A stretch of 64,000 nucleotides of DNA from Rhodanobacter sp. GTDB lineage: Bacteria > Pseudomonadota > Gammaproteobacteria > Xanthomonadales > Rhodanobacteraceae. The position numbers and the translations under genes are program-made. The notes under the pieces were generated by a model. That model did no database searches. It was given only the letters and a program-made list of their open reading frames with translations, and was not told the DNA's origin. Positions 37,501 to 52,473 of this stretch are shown in pieces (position 1 is the stretch's first letter; each line of letters opens with the position of its first letter). The stretch is taken from NCBI GenBank assembly GCA_004298505.1, contig SCRO01000025.1, forward strand, positions 1 through 64,000, given 5' to 3'.

Positions 37501-38653
37501 GAATCGGCCGGATCGTGCTCCAGCTTTTGCAACTCGGGCATTGCCAGTGGTGCGCTTTGGCGCCGAAGCCGCAGCGGTTGCAGCGGTACATCGCCTGGCC
37601 CTCCAGCAGTTTCCGGGTCAGGTCGCGCAGGATCAGAAAGTTCTCGCGTGTCTCACCTTCGATCTTGTCCATGGTCGCATCGAGCAGGACCATCAACCCG
37701 CGCACCGACGGGCGCTGGCGCAACTGCGCGGTGAGGAAATCGATGGCGGCGCGCTCGCCCTCGCGTTGACGATACAGATGGGTCAGCGCAAGAACCGGCG
37801 ACACGCCGTGGTAGCGTCCCAGCATGTCGCCGAGGAACGCTTCGGCGCGTTCCATCTGGTGCGAGCGCGCGTAGCTGTTGAGTAGCGGCGGCAGGATATC
37901 CGGCGTAAACGCATTGTCAGCCTTGATCGCAGCCTCGAACGCGTCGACCGCGTCGGCATGCTGGCCGTCCTCGGCATGCAGTCGCCCGGTCAGCATGAAC
38001 GCACGCACGCAGTCAGGTTGGCATGCGAACGCCTGGCGCAGGTAGTCGCGCGCCTCGGCGCGCGCGCCATGCTGACGTGCGCGTTCGGCCAGTTCACAAT
38101 AGAACTGGGCGATGATCGGTGCCTCGTCCTCGCCGGTCATCACCTCCAGGCGTCGGGCGTGCTCGATGGCCTTGTGCCAGTCGCGCTCGTGCTGGTAGAT
38201 CGAGATCAGGTGGCGCAATGCCGAGGGCGCATGCGAGTTCATTGCCACCAGGTCGGCAAACAACGCTTCGGCGCGGTCAAGCAGGCCCGAACGCATGTAA
38301 TCCTCGCCCAGTTCCAGCAGGGCCACGGTCTTCATCGGGTCCGACAGGCCCGGCCGCGAAACCAGGTGTTGATGCAGTCGGATCGCTCTGTCCACCTCGC
38401 CGCGACGACGAAACAGGTTGCCCAGCGCGAGGTGCGTCTCGACCGTGTCGCGATTGTATTCGGCCAGCTTGAGGAACACCTCGATCGCCTTGTCCTGCTC
38501 TTCGTTGAGCAGGTAATTCAGGCCGCGGAAGTAGTCCGACGACAGCTCACTGACCTCGGCACCGGAACGCCGCGCACCGAGCTGGCGCGCGGTCCACCAG
38601 CCCAGCACGAACGCAACGGGCAGCAGCGCAGCCAGCACATACAGGGGATTCAT
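37481..38653 (-). CDS. lapB: LPS assembly regulator LapB (YciM)
   Basis: LapB (390 residues) is an inner-membrane protein that guides LpxC to FtsH and so balances lipopolysaccharide synthesis. One N-terminal helix (residues 3-20) is followed by about nine TPR units (for example AIEVFLKLAEYNRDTVETHL) and a C-terminal rubredoxin-like metal site with CNRCGF and CPSCKSW. The length is that of E. coli LapB (389). The start at 38653 overlaps lapA by four bases; a longer frame upstream runs through lapA and is rejected. Confidence 0.95.
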   Translation of the reverse strand: MNPLYVLAALLPVAFVLGWWTARQLGARRSGAEVSELSSDYFRGLNYLLNEEQDKAIEVFLKLAEYNRDTVETHLALGNLFRRRGEVDRAIRLHQHLVSRPGLSDPMKTVALLELGEDYMRSGLLDRAEALFADLVAMNSHAPSALRHLISIYQHERDWHKAIEHARRLEVMTGEDEAPIIAQFYCELAERARQHGARAEARDYLRQAFACQPDCVRAFMLTGRLHAEDGQHADAVDAFEAAIKADNAFTPDILPPLLNSYARSHQMERAEAFLGDMLGRYHGVSPVLALTHLYRQREGERAAIDFLTAQLRQRPSVRGLMVLLDATMDKIEGETRENFLILRDLTRKLLEGQAMYRCNRCGFGAKAHHWQCPSCKSWSTIRPIHGVAGE

Positions 38654-38898
38654 GGCTTGGCCGGCGGACTCTTGTCCGCGCGCGATGACTGGCGCGAGCG
38701 CCGCGGTCGCACGCCGAGCCATGCGCTCACTCCACCCAGCAGCCAGCCGATCACGAGTGCGCCCAGCAAGGCCGCGCCCTTGGGCAACTGCACCTGGGCA
38801 AACCCGAAATCGTAACCGACCAGGCCGCCATTGAGTGCTCCCAGCACGATACCGGCGGCGACAAAGATGACCAGGGTGATGATGGCAAGCAATCGCAT
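38650..38898 (-). CDS. lapA: Inner-membrane protein LapA
   Basis: The 82-residue protein has two hydrophobic helices (about residues 3-22 and 41-62) and a basic tail (RPRRSRQSSRADK), the plan of LapA/DUF1049. It works next to LapB in lipopolysaccharide assembly, though its own role is less clear. The ihfB-lapA-lapB order is conserved in gammaproteobacteria. Confidence 0.9.
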   Translation of the reverse strand: MRLLAIITLVIFVAAGIVLGALNGGLVGYDFGFAQVQLPKGAALLGALVIGWLLGGVSAWLGVRPRRSRQSSRADKSPPAKP

Positions 38899-39055
38899 GG
38901 CCGAACTTTACCTGATTGATCCCGAATGGCACAGGCAGCAAGGCGTCGCCTGCGGTAGTGACCGGTGAGCACCGCCCGGGCTGCACGGTCGATATCCCAA
39001 AAGAAGGCAGGACCGACTCGCGCCGCCTGCCTCGGGGTTGCTCTTCAAGGACGAC

Positions 39056-39355
39056 TCAACCGGCATCCTTTTCCAGATCAAGGTTGACACGCTCGCGCAA
39101 TTCCTTGCCTGGCTTGAAATGCGGGACGTGTTTGCCGGGCAAGGCCACGGCTTCACCCGTCTTCGGGTTGCGACCCATGCGCGGTGGCCGGAAATGCAGC
39201 GCAAAGCTGCCAAAACCGCGCACTTCGATACGCTCGCCCTGGGCCAGCGCCTGGCTCATCTGCTCAATGACGCTCTTGACGGCCATCTCGACATCGGCAA
39301 AAGCAAGATGGGTCTGACGTCGTGCCAGCGCTTCGATCAATTCGGATTTGGTCAT
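39056..39355 (-). CDS. ihfB: Integration host factor subunit beta
   Basis: IHF-beta (99 residues) pairs with IHF-alpha to bend DNA at specific sites in recombination, replication and transcription. [13 protein letters not shown], the arm sequence [15 protein letters not shown] with the intercalating Pro, and [12 protein letters not shown] are typical. The ATG at 39355 is chosen; an in-frame one three codons earlier is not family-like. It lies downstream of rpsA, the usual order. Confidence 0.96.
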   Translation of the reverse strand: MTKSELIEALARRQTHLAFADVEMAVKSVIEQMSQALAQGERIEVRGFGSFALHFRPPRMGRNPKTGEAVALPGKHVPHFKPGKELRERVNLDLEKDAG

Positions 39356-39383
39356 GGGCCCCAATGTCCGTGACGTGAAACAG

Positions 39384-39405
39384 CGGGGCGGCGAATGCCG
39401 CCCCG
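39384..39405 (-). terminator. hairpin between rpsA and ihfB
   Basis: CGGGGCGGC (39384-39392) pairs perfectly with GCCGCCCCG (39397-39405) around GAAT. On the minus strand it is followed by GCTGTTTCACG, a weak T-run, so it may attenuate and not fully stop transcription into ihfB. Confidence 0.55.
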
Positions 39406-39426
39406 TGTCGTGCCTGCAACTGGCGA

Positions 39427-41100
39427 TCAGTCAGCCTTGTTGAACTGTTCCTTCAACAATGCACCGAGCTTGGTCGTGCCGCTGGCGGCGGAAGAATAGT
39501 CCACGACTGCCTCGGGCGCGTCTTCCTCGTCCTTGGCGCGAATCGAGAGCGCCAGCTGGCGACCCTTGCGATCCATGCCGGTGAACTTGGCTTCCACGAC
39601 ATCACCCACCTTCAGGTGCAAGGTGGCGTCGTCGATACGCTCCTTGGCGATGTCGTTGGCGCGCAGGTAACCCTCCACCCCCTCGCCCAGATCGATCACC
39701 GCACCCTTGGCGTCGACTTCCTTGACTGTGCCGTTGACGATCGTGCCGCGCGGATTGGCGGCCATGAACTGGCCGAACGGATCCTGCTCCATCTGCTTGA
39801 TGCCCAGCGAGATGCGCTCGCGCTCCGGGTCCACGGCGAGCACCACGGCCTCGATCTCCTCGCCCTTCTTGAAGTCGCGCACGAGATCTTCGCCGGACAC
39901 CTGCCAGGAGATGTCGGACAGATGCACCAGGCCATCGATGCCGCCTTCCAGACCGATGAACACGCCGAAATCGGTGATCGACTTGATCTGGCCGGAGACC
40001 TTGTCGCCCTTCTTGTGCATGGCGGCGAACGCTTCCCACGGGTTCGAGCGGGTCTGCTTGATACCCAGCGAGATGCGGCGACGCTCCTCGTCCACGTCCA
40101 GCACGGTTACTTCGGTCTCGTCACCGACCTGCACCACCTTGGCCGGGTTGACGTTCTTGTTGGTCCAGTCCATCTCGGACACGTGCACCAGACCTTCCAC
40201 GCCCGGCTCGATCTCGACGAAGCAGCCGTAATCGGTGACGTTGGAGACCTTGCCGAAGATGCGGCTGCCGACCGGGTAACGACGTGAGATATTCACCCAC
40301 GGATCGTCGCCCAGCTGCTTCAGGCCCAGCGAAACGCGGTTGCGCTCCTTGTCGTACTTCAGCACGCGCACGTCCAGCTCGTCGCCGACGTTGACCACTT
40401 CGGACGGATGGCGCACGCGCTTCAACGCCATGTCGGTGATGTGCAGCAAGCCATCGATGCCGCCCAGGTCCACGAACGCGCCGTAATCGGTGAGGTTCTT
40501 GACCACACCCTTGATGACGGCACCCTCGACCAGTCGCTCCAGCAGCTTCTCGCGCTCTTCGGAGAACTCGGTCTCGACGACGGCGCGGCGGCTGACCACC
40601 ACGTTGTTGCGCTTGCGGTCCAGCTTGATGATCTTGAACTCGAGTTCCTTGCCCTCGAGGTAGGTCGGCTCGCGCACCGGGCGCACGTCGACCAGCGAAC
40701 CGGGCAGGAACGCGCGGACATCCTTGATGTCGACGGTAAAGCCGCCCTTGACCTTGCCGGAAATCATGCCGGTGATGGTCTCTTCCTTGTCGAACGCCTG
40801 CTCCAGGTCGTCCCACACCATCGAGCGCTTGGCTTTCTCGCGCGACAGCTTGGTCTCGCCGAAACCGTCTTCCAGGGCTTCGAGGGCTACCTTCACCTCG
40901 TCGCCAACCTGCACCTCCAGCGCGCCTTCCTCGTTCTTGAATTGCTCGATCGGGACGATGCCTTCGCTCTTCAGGCCGGCATTGATCACGACGACGTCGT
41001 TGCGGATTTCCACAACGATGCCGGTGACGATGGCGCCGGGCTTCAGCTTGGAGATGGCCTGCTGGCTCTGTTCAAACAGTTCGGCAAAACTTTCAGTCAT
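39427..41100 (-). CDS. rpsA: 30S ribosomal protein S1
   Basis: S1 (557 residues) delivers and unwinds mRNA on the 30S subunit. Six S1 OB-fold repeats follow each other: two divergent N-terminal ones for ribosome binding and four RNA-binding ones, marked by recurring [40 protein letters not shown], and [20 protein letters not shown]. The length equals E. coli S1 (557). It lies downstream of cmk, as in most gammaproteobacteria. The 178-base gap to cmk shows no further gene. Confidence 0.98.
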   Translation of the reverse strand: MTESFAELFEQSQQAISKLKPGAIVTGIVVEIRNDVVVINAGLKSEGIVPIEQFKNEEGALEVQVGDEVKVALEALEDGFGETKLSREKAKRSMVWDDLEQAFDKEETITGMISGKVKGGFTVDIKDVRAFLPGSLVDVRPVREPTYLEGKELEFKIIKLDRKRNNVVVSRRAVVETEFSEEREKLLERLVEGAVIKGVVKNLTDYGAFVDLGGIDGLLHITDMALKRVRHPSEVVNVGDELDVRVLKYDKERNRVSLGLKQLGDDPWVNISRRYPVGSRIFGKVSNVTDYGCFVEIEPGVEGLVHVSEMDWTNKNVNPAKVVQVGDETEVTVLDVDEERRRISLGIKQTRSNPWEAFAAMHKKGDKVSGQIKSITDFGVFIGLEGGIDGLVHLSDISWQVSGEDLVRDFKKGEEIEAVVLAVDPERERISLGIKQMEQDPFGQFMAANPRGTIVNGTVKEVDAKGAVIDLGEGVEGYLRANDIAKERIDDATLHLKVGDVVEAKFTGMDRKGRQLALSIRAKDEEDAPEAVVDYSSAASGTTKLGALLKEQFNKAD

Positions 41101-41278
41101 GTTGATTCCATAGTGGGAAAAGACCGTGGGTCCGTTGCGCCTGGGTCAGTTGTCGGGCACGAACGTTCCGGTCCACCGGTTGGGGGTGTCTGCGACGGCT
41201 CGCGCGGAGCCGATCGTCGTCACCGTGGGTCAAAACCCCCTGCCGTGGCAGGGGCACAAAAGCCGCCGCACAATCCGC

Positions 41279-41959
41279 TCAGGACCGCACGACGGCAAGT
41301 ACTTTCGCAACGACCTCGTCGATGCCCATGCCGGTGGTCTCCACCAGCACGGCATCATCGGCGGGCTTGAGTGGCGCGACCGCACGCGATGCGTCTCGGC
41401 TGTCACGCGCCTCAATTTCACGCTGAAGGCCGCCAAGTGTAACGCTGAGTCCCTTTTCCTTCAACTGCTTATAGCGTCTTTTCGCCCGTTCGGCAGCACT
41501 CGCGGTGAGGAAAACCTTGTAGGCGGCATCGGGGAAGATGACGGTGCCCATATCGCGCCCGTCCGCGACCAGACCGGGCGGGCGCCGGAAGCCCAGTTGC
41601 AGCGCCACCAGGGCTTCGCGCACGCTCGGCATCGAGGCAATCGCCGAAGCGGCCGCACCGGCGGTTTCGGTACGCAATTCGTCAGTGGCGTCGTGCCCGT
41701 TGACGATCACCCGGGTGGCGCTCCCGTTCGCGTCGGCGCGGAACTGGATTTTCGTTCCGTGCGCACAACGGGTCACCGCCTCGACATCCGACAAATCCAG
41801 CCCGGCCATGCCGGCGGCATACCCCACCGCACGGTACAGCGCACCGGAGTCCAGTAGGCGCCAACCCAGTCGTTTGGCCACCAGTGCGCTCACGGTACCC
41901 TTGCCCGAACCGGACGGTCCGTCGATGGTGAGCACGGGAGGGGCAGCGGCATGACTCAT
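41279..41959 (-). CDS. cmk: Cytidylate kinase
   Basis: The 226-residue enzyme phosphorylates CMP and dCMP with ATP. The P-loop [14 protein letters not shown] begins at residue 11, and the CMP-binding [13 protein letters not shown], the [10 protein letters not shown] insert, and [15 protein letters not shown] are characteristic; the lid carries [10 protein letters not shown]. It is the first gene of cmk-rpsA-(ihfB-lapAB). Confidence 0.96.
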   Translation of the reverse strand: MSHAAAPPVLTIDGPSGSGKGTVSALVAKRLGWRLLDSGALYRAVGYAAGMAGLDLSDVEAVTRCAHGTKIQFRADANGSATRVIVNGHDATDELRTETAGAAASAIASMPSVREALVALQLGFRRPPGLVADGRDMGTVIFPDAAYKVFLTASAAERAKRRYKQLKEKGLSVTLGGLQREIEARDSRDASRAVAPLKPADDAVLVETTGMGIDEVVAKVLAVVRS

Positions 41960-42071
41960 GGAAACCTCCGGGCAACCGGCGAAACGCGCAGTCTAACGCG
42001 TTGACCCCACCCCGGACGCGTGTTATCTACCCCGCTGTTCCCAATCGTCGAGCCCCTGGCCAACCCGCCTT

Positions 42072-42329
42072 ATGAACGATCTTCGTCGTGAGTTCAATCA
42101 AGCTGCCGAAGACGTCCAGCACCTGGCCAAACGTCCCGACAACGACACGCTGCTGAAGCTCTATGCCCTCTACAAGCAGGGCACCGAGGGCGACCTCAAA
42201 CGCACGCAGCCCGGTTTCTTCGACTTTGTGGGTACGGCCAAGCACGAAGCGTGGGCGCAACTCAGCGGCGTCTCCGAAGAGCAAGCCATGCGTCGCTACA
42301 TCACCCTGGTGCAGCAACTGCTGACCTGA
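42072..42329 (+). CDS. Acyl-CoA-binding protein
   Basis: The 85-residue protein is a complete ACBP four-helix bundle. Key residues are in LKLYALYKQGTEGDLKRTQPG (split here as LKLYALYKQGTEGD and LKRTQPG) and AKHEAWAQLSGVS; the Tyr and Lys there contact the CoA nucleotide. It carries long-chain acyl-CoA esters in the cytosol. The following gene, 87 bases on, is fadH, so a link to fatty-acid turnover is likely. Confidence 0.93.
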   Translation: MNDLRREFNQAAEDVQHLAKRPDNDTLLKLYALYKQGTEGDLKRTQPGFFDFVGTAKHEAWAQLSGVSEEQAMRRYITLVQQLLT

Positions 42330-44435
<2,106 letters not shown>

Positions 44436-44468
44436 GTGGCAGCAAGCGATCGAAAGCAAAAAAGAAAG

Positions 44469-44548
44469 CGCCCCGCAGGAGAGACGCATCGACATGGGTT
44501 CAGGGGGGGAGTTGAACCAGATGTCGTATTTAGCGTCGCTGCGGGGCG
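44469..44548. repeat. 80-base imperfect palindrome between fadH and lysR
   Basis: Four blocks pair in order: CGCCCCGCAG (44469-44478) with 44539-44548, GACGC (44483-44487) with 44533-44537, CGACAT (44490-44495) with 44521-44526, and GGTTCA (44497-44502) with 44513-44518. This makes 27 pairs with small internal loops and a G-rich apical loop (44503-44512). There is no T-run. It could be an RNA structure in the fadH 3' end, a palindromic mobile repeat, or a regulatory site. Confidence 0.6.
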
Positions 44549-44659
44549 AGGGCCGCCGCCACTGGGGGGAGGGGAAGTGGCGGGACAAAGAGGAGTTTAT
44601 GATCGACGCCATAAAGTATCCAATATATATTTAGCGCCTTATTAATTCGAAATCGCTAT

Positions 44660-45571
44660 ATGTTCGACTTCCGCCAATTGCGCTATTTCGTTGCCGTCGC
44701 CGAGGAACTGAGTTTCACGCGCGCGGCCTTACGCCTGCACCTTTCACAACCGCCGCTGTCCCAGCAGATCCAGTCGCTGGAACAGGATCTTGGCGTGCGC
44801 CTGCTGGAGCGCAGCAAGCGACAGGTGAAACTTACTGAACCGGGTCGGGTCTTTCTTGACCAGGCCCGGCAGATCCTGGCCAAGGCGGACGAGGCACGCA
44901 GCCAGGTAGCTGCCGCCGCCGCGGGCTACAGCGGCCGCTTGCGCCTGGCCTACACGGTTTCCGTCTCGTTTCACCCGGCACTGCCGCGCACCTTGCTGCG
45001 TTATGGCCAGATCGCGCCAAGGGTTGCCCTGAAGCTGGTCGAGATGTACTCCGAGCCGCAGTTTGCCGCCCTGCTCGCCGACGAGATCGATGCCGGCTTC
45101 GTGCGCAGCGAACCGGTTCATGCACAAGATGTCCGCCGCTTGCGCTTGAGCGTGATCGACCGCGAACCCCTGTTGCTCGCCATGCCGGACGGACATCCGC
45201 TGGCAGGTCGCCGCAGCATCGGCCTGGCTGAGGTTGCCGGTGACGCGTTTGTATCCCAGCCGCGCGAACTCGCTGCCACCTTGTACGACCGCCTGGTGAC
45301 ACTCGCAAACAATGCCGGATTCCAGCCGTCCATCGTGCAGAAGGCACAGCAGATCAACGGCCTGCTGGCCCTGGTCGCCGCTGGACTGGGGCTGGCGCTG
45401 GTACCGGCCAGCCTGCGCGCGGTGCGCCTGGGCGGCGTGTGCTATGTGCCGCTGGAGGATCCCGATGCCTTCCTGCTGCTGGCGGTGGCGTGCCGTGCCG
45501 ACGACCAATTCCCCGCCCTGCAGCAATTCTTGACCACTGTGACGGAAACGTCGGCCGCACCGGGCTTGTGA
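44660..45571 (+). CDS. LysR-family transcriptional regulator
   Basis: The 303-residue protein has the winged helix-turn-helix at residues 1-60 (FRQLRYFVAVAEELSFTRAA, then QPPLSQQIQSLEQDLG) and a two-lobed effector-binding domain. The SQPPLSQQIQ recognition helix is of the CatR/BenM-like group that often senses aromatic or other organic acids. The sequence just upstream (44600-44655) is AT-rich with TATATATTTA, likely promoter and autoregulatory region. Its target genes are not evident; fadH lies upstream in the same direction. Confidence 0.9.
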   Translation: MFDFRQLRYFVAVAEELSFTRAALRLHLSQPPLSQQIQSLEQDLGVRLLERSKRQVKLTEPGRVFLDQARQILAKADEARSQVAAAAAGYSGRLRLAYTVSVSFHPALPRTLLRYGQIAPRVALKLVEMYSEPQFAALLADEIDAGFVRSEPVHAQDVRRLRLSVIDREPLLLAMPDGHPLAGRRSIGLAEVAGDAFVSQPRELAATLYDRLVTLANNAGFQPSIVQKAQQINGLLALVAAGLGLALVPASLRAVRLGGVCYVPLEDPDAFLLLAVACRADDQFPALQQFLTTVTETSAAPGL

Positions 45572-45634
45572 CAAGTCGTTGGAATGTTTATACTTGCGCG
45601 CTTGAATTCTTCTTTTTAGCGTCAGGAGCTGGCC

Positions 45635-45760
45635 GTGAAGGTGCTTAACTCTTTGAAGTCTGCCAAGGCGCGGCACCGCGATTGCAAAATCGTGCGCCGT
45701 CGCGGCAAGGTGTTCGTGATCTGCAAGAGCAATCCCCGTTTCAAGGCACGCCAGCGCTGA
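45635..45760 (+). CDS. ykgO: Ribosomal protein L36, type B (YkgO, C-minus)
   Basis: The 41-residue protein reads [20 protein letters not shown], then [14 protein letters not shown]. It matches YkgO-type L36, which lacks the four-ligand zinc site of the C-plus form (only two Cys remain and the His is absent). Such paralogues replace zinc-binding L36 under zinc limitation in some bacteria. It starts with GTG at 45635, seven bases after AGGAG, and ends before a strong terminator. Confidence 0.9.
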   Translation: MKVLNSLKSAKARHRDCKIVRRRGKVFVICKSNPRFKARQR

Positions 45761-45785
45761 GTCCGGCGTGCGACGATGCCACAGG

Positions 45786-45811
45786 AAAGACCGCATGCGC
45801 GGTCTTTTTTT
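45786..45811 (+). terminator. rho-independent terminator after ykgO
   Basis: AAAGACCGC (45786-45794) pairs perfectly with GCGGTCTTT (45799-45807) around ATGC, and the T-run continues to 45811. It lies 25 bases after the ykgO stop. Confidence 0.9.
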
Positions 45812-45891
45812 GTGGTGCGCCCGGCCGGGCGCACCTGCTCGGCTGACCACGCGCGTTGCGGCAACAACGTCGCCGCAACACCGGGCTGCGG

Positions 45892-46364
45892 TCACTCGTA
45901 GCGGACGTCGATGATCTCGTAATGCTTGACGCCATTGGGAGCGGTGAACTCGAAGCTCTCGCCTGCGTTCTTGCCGATCAACGCACGGGCGATCGGTGAC
46001 GTCACCGCGATCAGACGTTGCTTGATATCGGCCTCGAGGTCGCCCACGATCTGGTAGGTTACCGCGGTGCCGCTGTCTTCGTCCTCCAGGTCGACGATCG
46101 CCCCGAATACCACCTTCTTGCCCGCATTGAGCCGGGTGACGTCGATCACCTCGGCGTTCGACAGCAGGCCCTCCAGCTGGGCGATGCGACCCTCGGTGAA
46201 GCTTTGCAGTTCACGTGCCGCATGATATTCGGCATTTTCCTTGAGGTCGCCATGGGCGCGCGCCTCGGCGATGGCTGCAATGATGCGCGGTCGATCGATG
46301 GATTTCAGCTTTTCCATTTCCGCGCGCAGGCGTTCGGAACCGGCTTTGGTGATAGGGGGGCGAC

Positions 46365-46368
<4 letters not shown>
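45892..46368 (-). CDS. greA: Transcription elongation factor GreA
   Basis: GreA (158 residues) rescues backtracked RNA polymerase by stimulating cleavage of the transcript's 3' end. The N-terminal coiled-coil carries the acidic tip ([20 protein letters not shown], with D and E that coordinate the second Mg), and the C-terminal FKBP-like domain ends [13 protein letters not shown]. The start overlaps the carB stop by four bases; carAB-greA is a common order in this group. Confidence 0.97.
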
Positions 46369-49584
<3,216 letters not shown>

Positions 49585-49592
<8 letters not shown>

Positions 49593-50721
49593 GCGTGCGA
49601 GCCTCCTGCATCAGGGTGGCGAATCGTTGGAACAGGTAGCCGACATCACGCGGGCCGGGGCTGGCCTCGGGGTGACCCTGGAAACAGAAAGCAGGGCGAT
49701 CAGTCAGCGCGAAGCCCTGCAGCGAACCGTCGAACAGCGAGGTATGGGTGACTCGCACATTGGCGGGCAGCGTTGCCAGATCAACCGCAAAGCCGTGATT
49801 CTGCGAGGTGATCAGCACACGGCCGTCGTCCTGATCCTTGACCGGATGGTTGGCACCGTGATGGCCAAACTTCATTTTCACTGTCTTGCCGCCGAGCGCC
49901 AGGCCCATCAGCTGGTGCCCGAGGCAGATGCCGAACAGCGGGATTCGTGCCGCGAGGAAGGCGCGGGTCGCTTCGATCGCGTAATCGCAAGCCGCCGGGT
50001 CGCCCGGGCCGTTGGACAGCACCACGCCATCCGGCCGCATGGCCAGCACGTCGGCGGCGGGCGTCTGCGGCGGCACCACGGTGACCTCGCAACCTTGCTC
50101 GGCGAGCAGGCGCAGAATGTTCAGCTTGGTACCGAAATCGTAGGCCACCACCTTGAAGCGCAACGCCGGCTGGTTGAATGCAGCGCGATCCAGGTCGTAC
50201 ATACCCTGGTTCCACACGTACGGCCTGGCAGTACCAACCACCTTGGCCAGATCCATGCCGCTCAGGCCTGGAAAGGCGCGCGCCTTGGCCAGCGCATCCG
50301 CCGCATCGACGCGTTCCCGCGCCACGATGCAACCGGCGAGCGCCCCCTTCACGCGCAAGATGCGGGTAAGCCGGCGCGTATCTATGCCGGCAATCGCCAC
50401 CGTGCCATGACGAGTGAGGTAATCAGGCAGGCTTTCCTTGCTGCGCCAGTTGCTGGCGCGGCGCGGCACATCGCGTACGATCAAGCCGGCGGCATGCACG
50501 ACGCTGGATTCGACATCCGCATCGTTGATGCCGGTGTTGCCGACATGTGGATAGGTCAGGGTGACGATCTGACGCGCATAGGAAGGGTCGGTGAGGATCT
50601 CCTGGTAGCCGGTCATCGCGGTGTTGAAGACCACCTCGCCGATGGTTTCACCGGCCGCGCCAGCGGCATGACCATGGAACATGCTGCCATCTTCGAGGGC
50701 AAGCAGAGCGGGTTGAGGCAT
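49585..50721 (-). CDS. carA: Carbamoyl-phosphate synthase small subunit
   Basis: CarA (378 residues) hydrolyses glutamine and channels ammonia to CarB. The class I glutamine amidotransferase triad is visible: Cys in [17 protein letters not shown] and His/Glu in [11 protein letters not shown]. The N-terminal domain has [17 protein letters not shown]. The frame is open 41 codons upstream of the ATG at 50721, but [17 protein letters not shown] is the family start. A plus-strand gene separates it from dapB. Confidence 0.97.
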
Positions 50722-50935
50722 TGCGATGTCCGCCTTTTGGGTGCAGCAAAGTCCGCAAGCCGCCGCATTGCTGGCTTGTGGTGCTTGAGAAGGAAACGAT
50801 CTGGGCGGGTTGAAATGATAGGCTGAGCGCGGGTTTCTGTCCACCTCGCGCGAACTGAACCAGCACGCAGCGGGTCGGTTGACGCGACCCGGAGGGAGTT
50901 ACACTAGACGTCATTGCAATAGAGCCGAATACCTC

Positions 50936-51631
50936 ATGCGTGCCGCCGTACTGCTAGATCCCGCGCGCCTTCACCGCCCGGACACCACGGTGCGGCAGCA
51001 ACCCTTTCCGTTCATGGTGGCGCACGGCCAGTTGCCGGACGAAGTACGCGCAGAGATCGATCACGATTTCCCGCGCTATGCCAGCGCCGGCTTCTTTCCG
51101 TACGACCCGGGCGAGTGTGGCCCGAGCATCAACGCACTGATCGAAAACATGACCTCGCCAGCGTTCGCTTGCGCTGTCGGACAGCGTCTGGGCATCGAGG
51201 ACCTCGACCAGTATCCGACCCTCGTCACGCTGTGCCGCCTGCTCAACAAGCGCCACGGCACTATCCATACCGACAGCAAGTCGAAGATCGCCACCGCATT
51301 GATCTATCTGAACACGCAGTGGCCGGATACCAGCGACGGCTGCCTGCGCTTTCTGCATCGCATCGATGACATCGACAGTATGGTGGTGCCGGAACTGACA
51401 CCCCTGTATGGCGAATTCGCGGTGTTCAAGCGTTGCGAGAATTCCTTCCATGGCCACCTGCCCTATGAAGGCGAGCGGCGCGTCATCCAGGTCGCCTGGC
51501 TGACCAGCGAGAAAGAAAAGTTGCGCAAGACCAAACGCGGAAAATTCTCCCGGGCCTTCAAGAAACTGGTCGGCCGGCTGGACACGAGGCTGGGCGCCGG
51601 CCGCGATCGCAACGCCTCGCATCGCGACTGA
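50936..51631 (+). CDS. 2-oxoglutarate/Fe(II)-dependent oxygenase-like protein
   Basis: This 231-residue protein has a double-stranded beta-helix pattern. GTIHTDSKSKIATALIYLN supplies the HxD iron pair near residue 119, and ENSFHGHLPYEGERRVIQVA supplies the distal His and the Arg that would bind 2-oxoglutarate. It resembles small prolyl-4-hydroxylase-like 2OG oxygenases; the substrate is unknown. The C-terminal 30 residues are strongly basic (KTKRGKFSRAFKKLVGR), suggesting nucleic acid or membrane contact. It lies opposite to the flanking dapB and carA. Confidence 0.78.
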   Translation: MRAAVLLDPARLHRPDTTVRQQPFPFMVAHGQLPDEVRAEIDHDFPRYASAGFFPYDPGECGPSINALIENMTSPAFACAVGQRLGIEDLDQYPTLVTLCRLLNKRHGTIHTDSKSKIATALIYLNTQWPDTSDGCLRFLHRIDDIDSMVVPELTPLYGEFAVFKRCENSFHGHLPYEGERRVIQVAWLTSEKEKLRKTKRGKFSRAFKKLVGRLDTRLGAGRDRNASHRD

Positions 51632-51641
51632 GGAAACCGCC

Positions 51642-52442
51642 TCAGTGTGAGGTGGCGATCACGTCATCAAGTTGCCAGTGACCTGGCTCACGACCAGCCA
51701 ACCAGTACGCCGCCTGTAGTGCGCCACGCGCGAAGATCGAGCGATCGGTGGCGCGATGGATCAACTCCAGCCGCTCGCCATGTCCGACCAGCATGGCCGT
51801 GTGCTCGCCGACGATATCGCCGCCGCGCACCACCGCGAAACCGATGCTGCCTTCGTCCCGTTCGCCGGTCTGCCCATCGCGGCGATATACTGCGGCCGCT
51901 TCCAGCGTGGTCTGCCGTGCCTCAGCCGCGGCGCGGCCAAGCGCCAGCGCAGTGCCTGATGGCGCATCCCGCTTGCGGCAGTGGTGCACCTCGACAATTT
52001 CCAGATCCCACGCCGGCAGTGCCGCAGCAGCGCTCCGCAGCAGGCGCGCAAGTACGGCTACGCCGAGACTGAAATTGGCCGCGCGCAAGATCGCGATATG
52101 CTTGCCGGCCTCTGCGAGTCGTGCTTCCAATGCTGCATCGAGACCGGTCGTGCCGCTCACCAGCGCCGTCCCATGGATCTGGCAGTGATCGAGCGCCGCC
52201 GCCAACCCCGCCGCGCCACTGAAATCGATCACCACGTCGACGGCCGGCGCATGGCTCCAATCGTGCGCATAGCGCAACGGATTGGCAGCACCGGGAAACA
52301 TCACCTCGCCGTCGCGTGTCGATTCCGGCACCACGACGGCATGGACCAAGGTGAAACGGGCATCGGCACCAAGCAGATCCAACAGCGCACGGCCCATTCG
52401 ACCTGAAGCACCATTGATGGCGAGACGAACCGGACGTGTCAT
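51642..52442 (-). CDS. dapB: 4-hydroxy-tetrahydrodipicolinate reductase
   Basis: DapB (266 residues) reduces hydroxy-tetrahydrodipicolinate with NAD(P)H in lysine and diaminopimelate synthesis. The Rossmann motif INGASGRMGRALLDLL is near the start, VVIDFSGAAGLAAAL and GTTGLD follow, and the catalytic EVHHCRKRDAPSGTALALG has the His pair and Lys. MTRPVRLAING at 52442 is chosen over an ATG eight codons earlier. It lies downstream of dnaJ with 31 bases between. Confidence 0.95.
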   Translation of the reverse strand: MTRPVRLAINGASGRMGRALLDLLGADARFTLVHAVVVPESTRDGEVMFPGAANPLRYAHDWSHAPAVDVVIDFSGAAGLAAALDHCQIHGTALVSGTTGLDAALEARLAEAGKHIAILRAANFSLGVAVLARLLRSAAAALPAWDLEIVEVHHCRKRDAPSGTALALGRAAAEARQTTLEAAAVYRRDGQTGERDEGSIGFAVVRGGDIVGEHTAMLVGHGERLELIHRATDRSIFARGALQAAYWLAGREPGHWQLDDVIATSH

Positions 52443-52473
52443 CGGTGGCGCTCCGGTGGAAGGCAAGAACGCT

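Noticed and set aside
37481-38986. 501-codon version of lapB starting upstream of lapA
   Set aside because: The extension runs through lapA out of frame; the 390-residue form equals the known LapB length.
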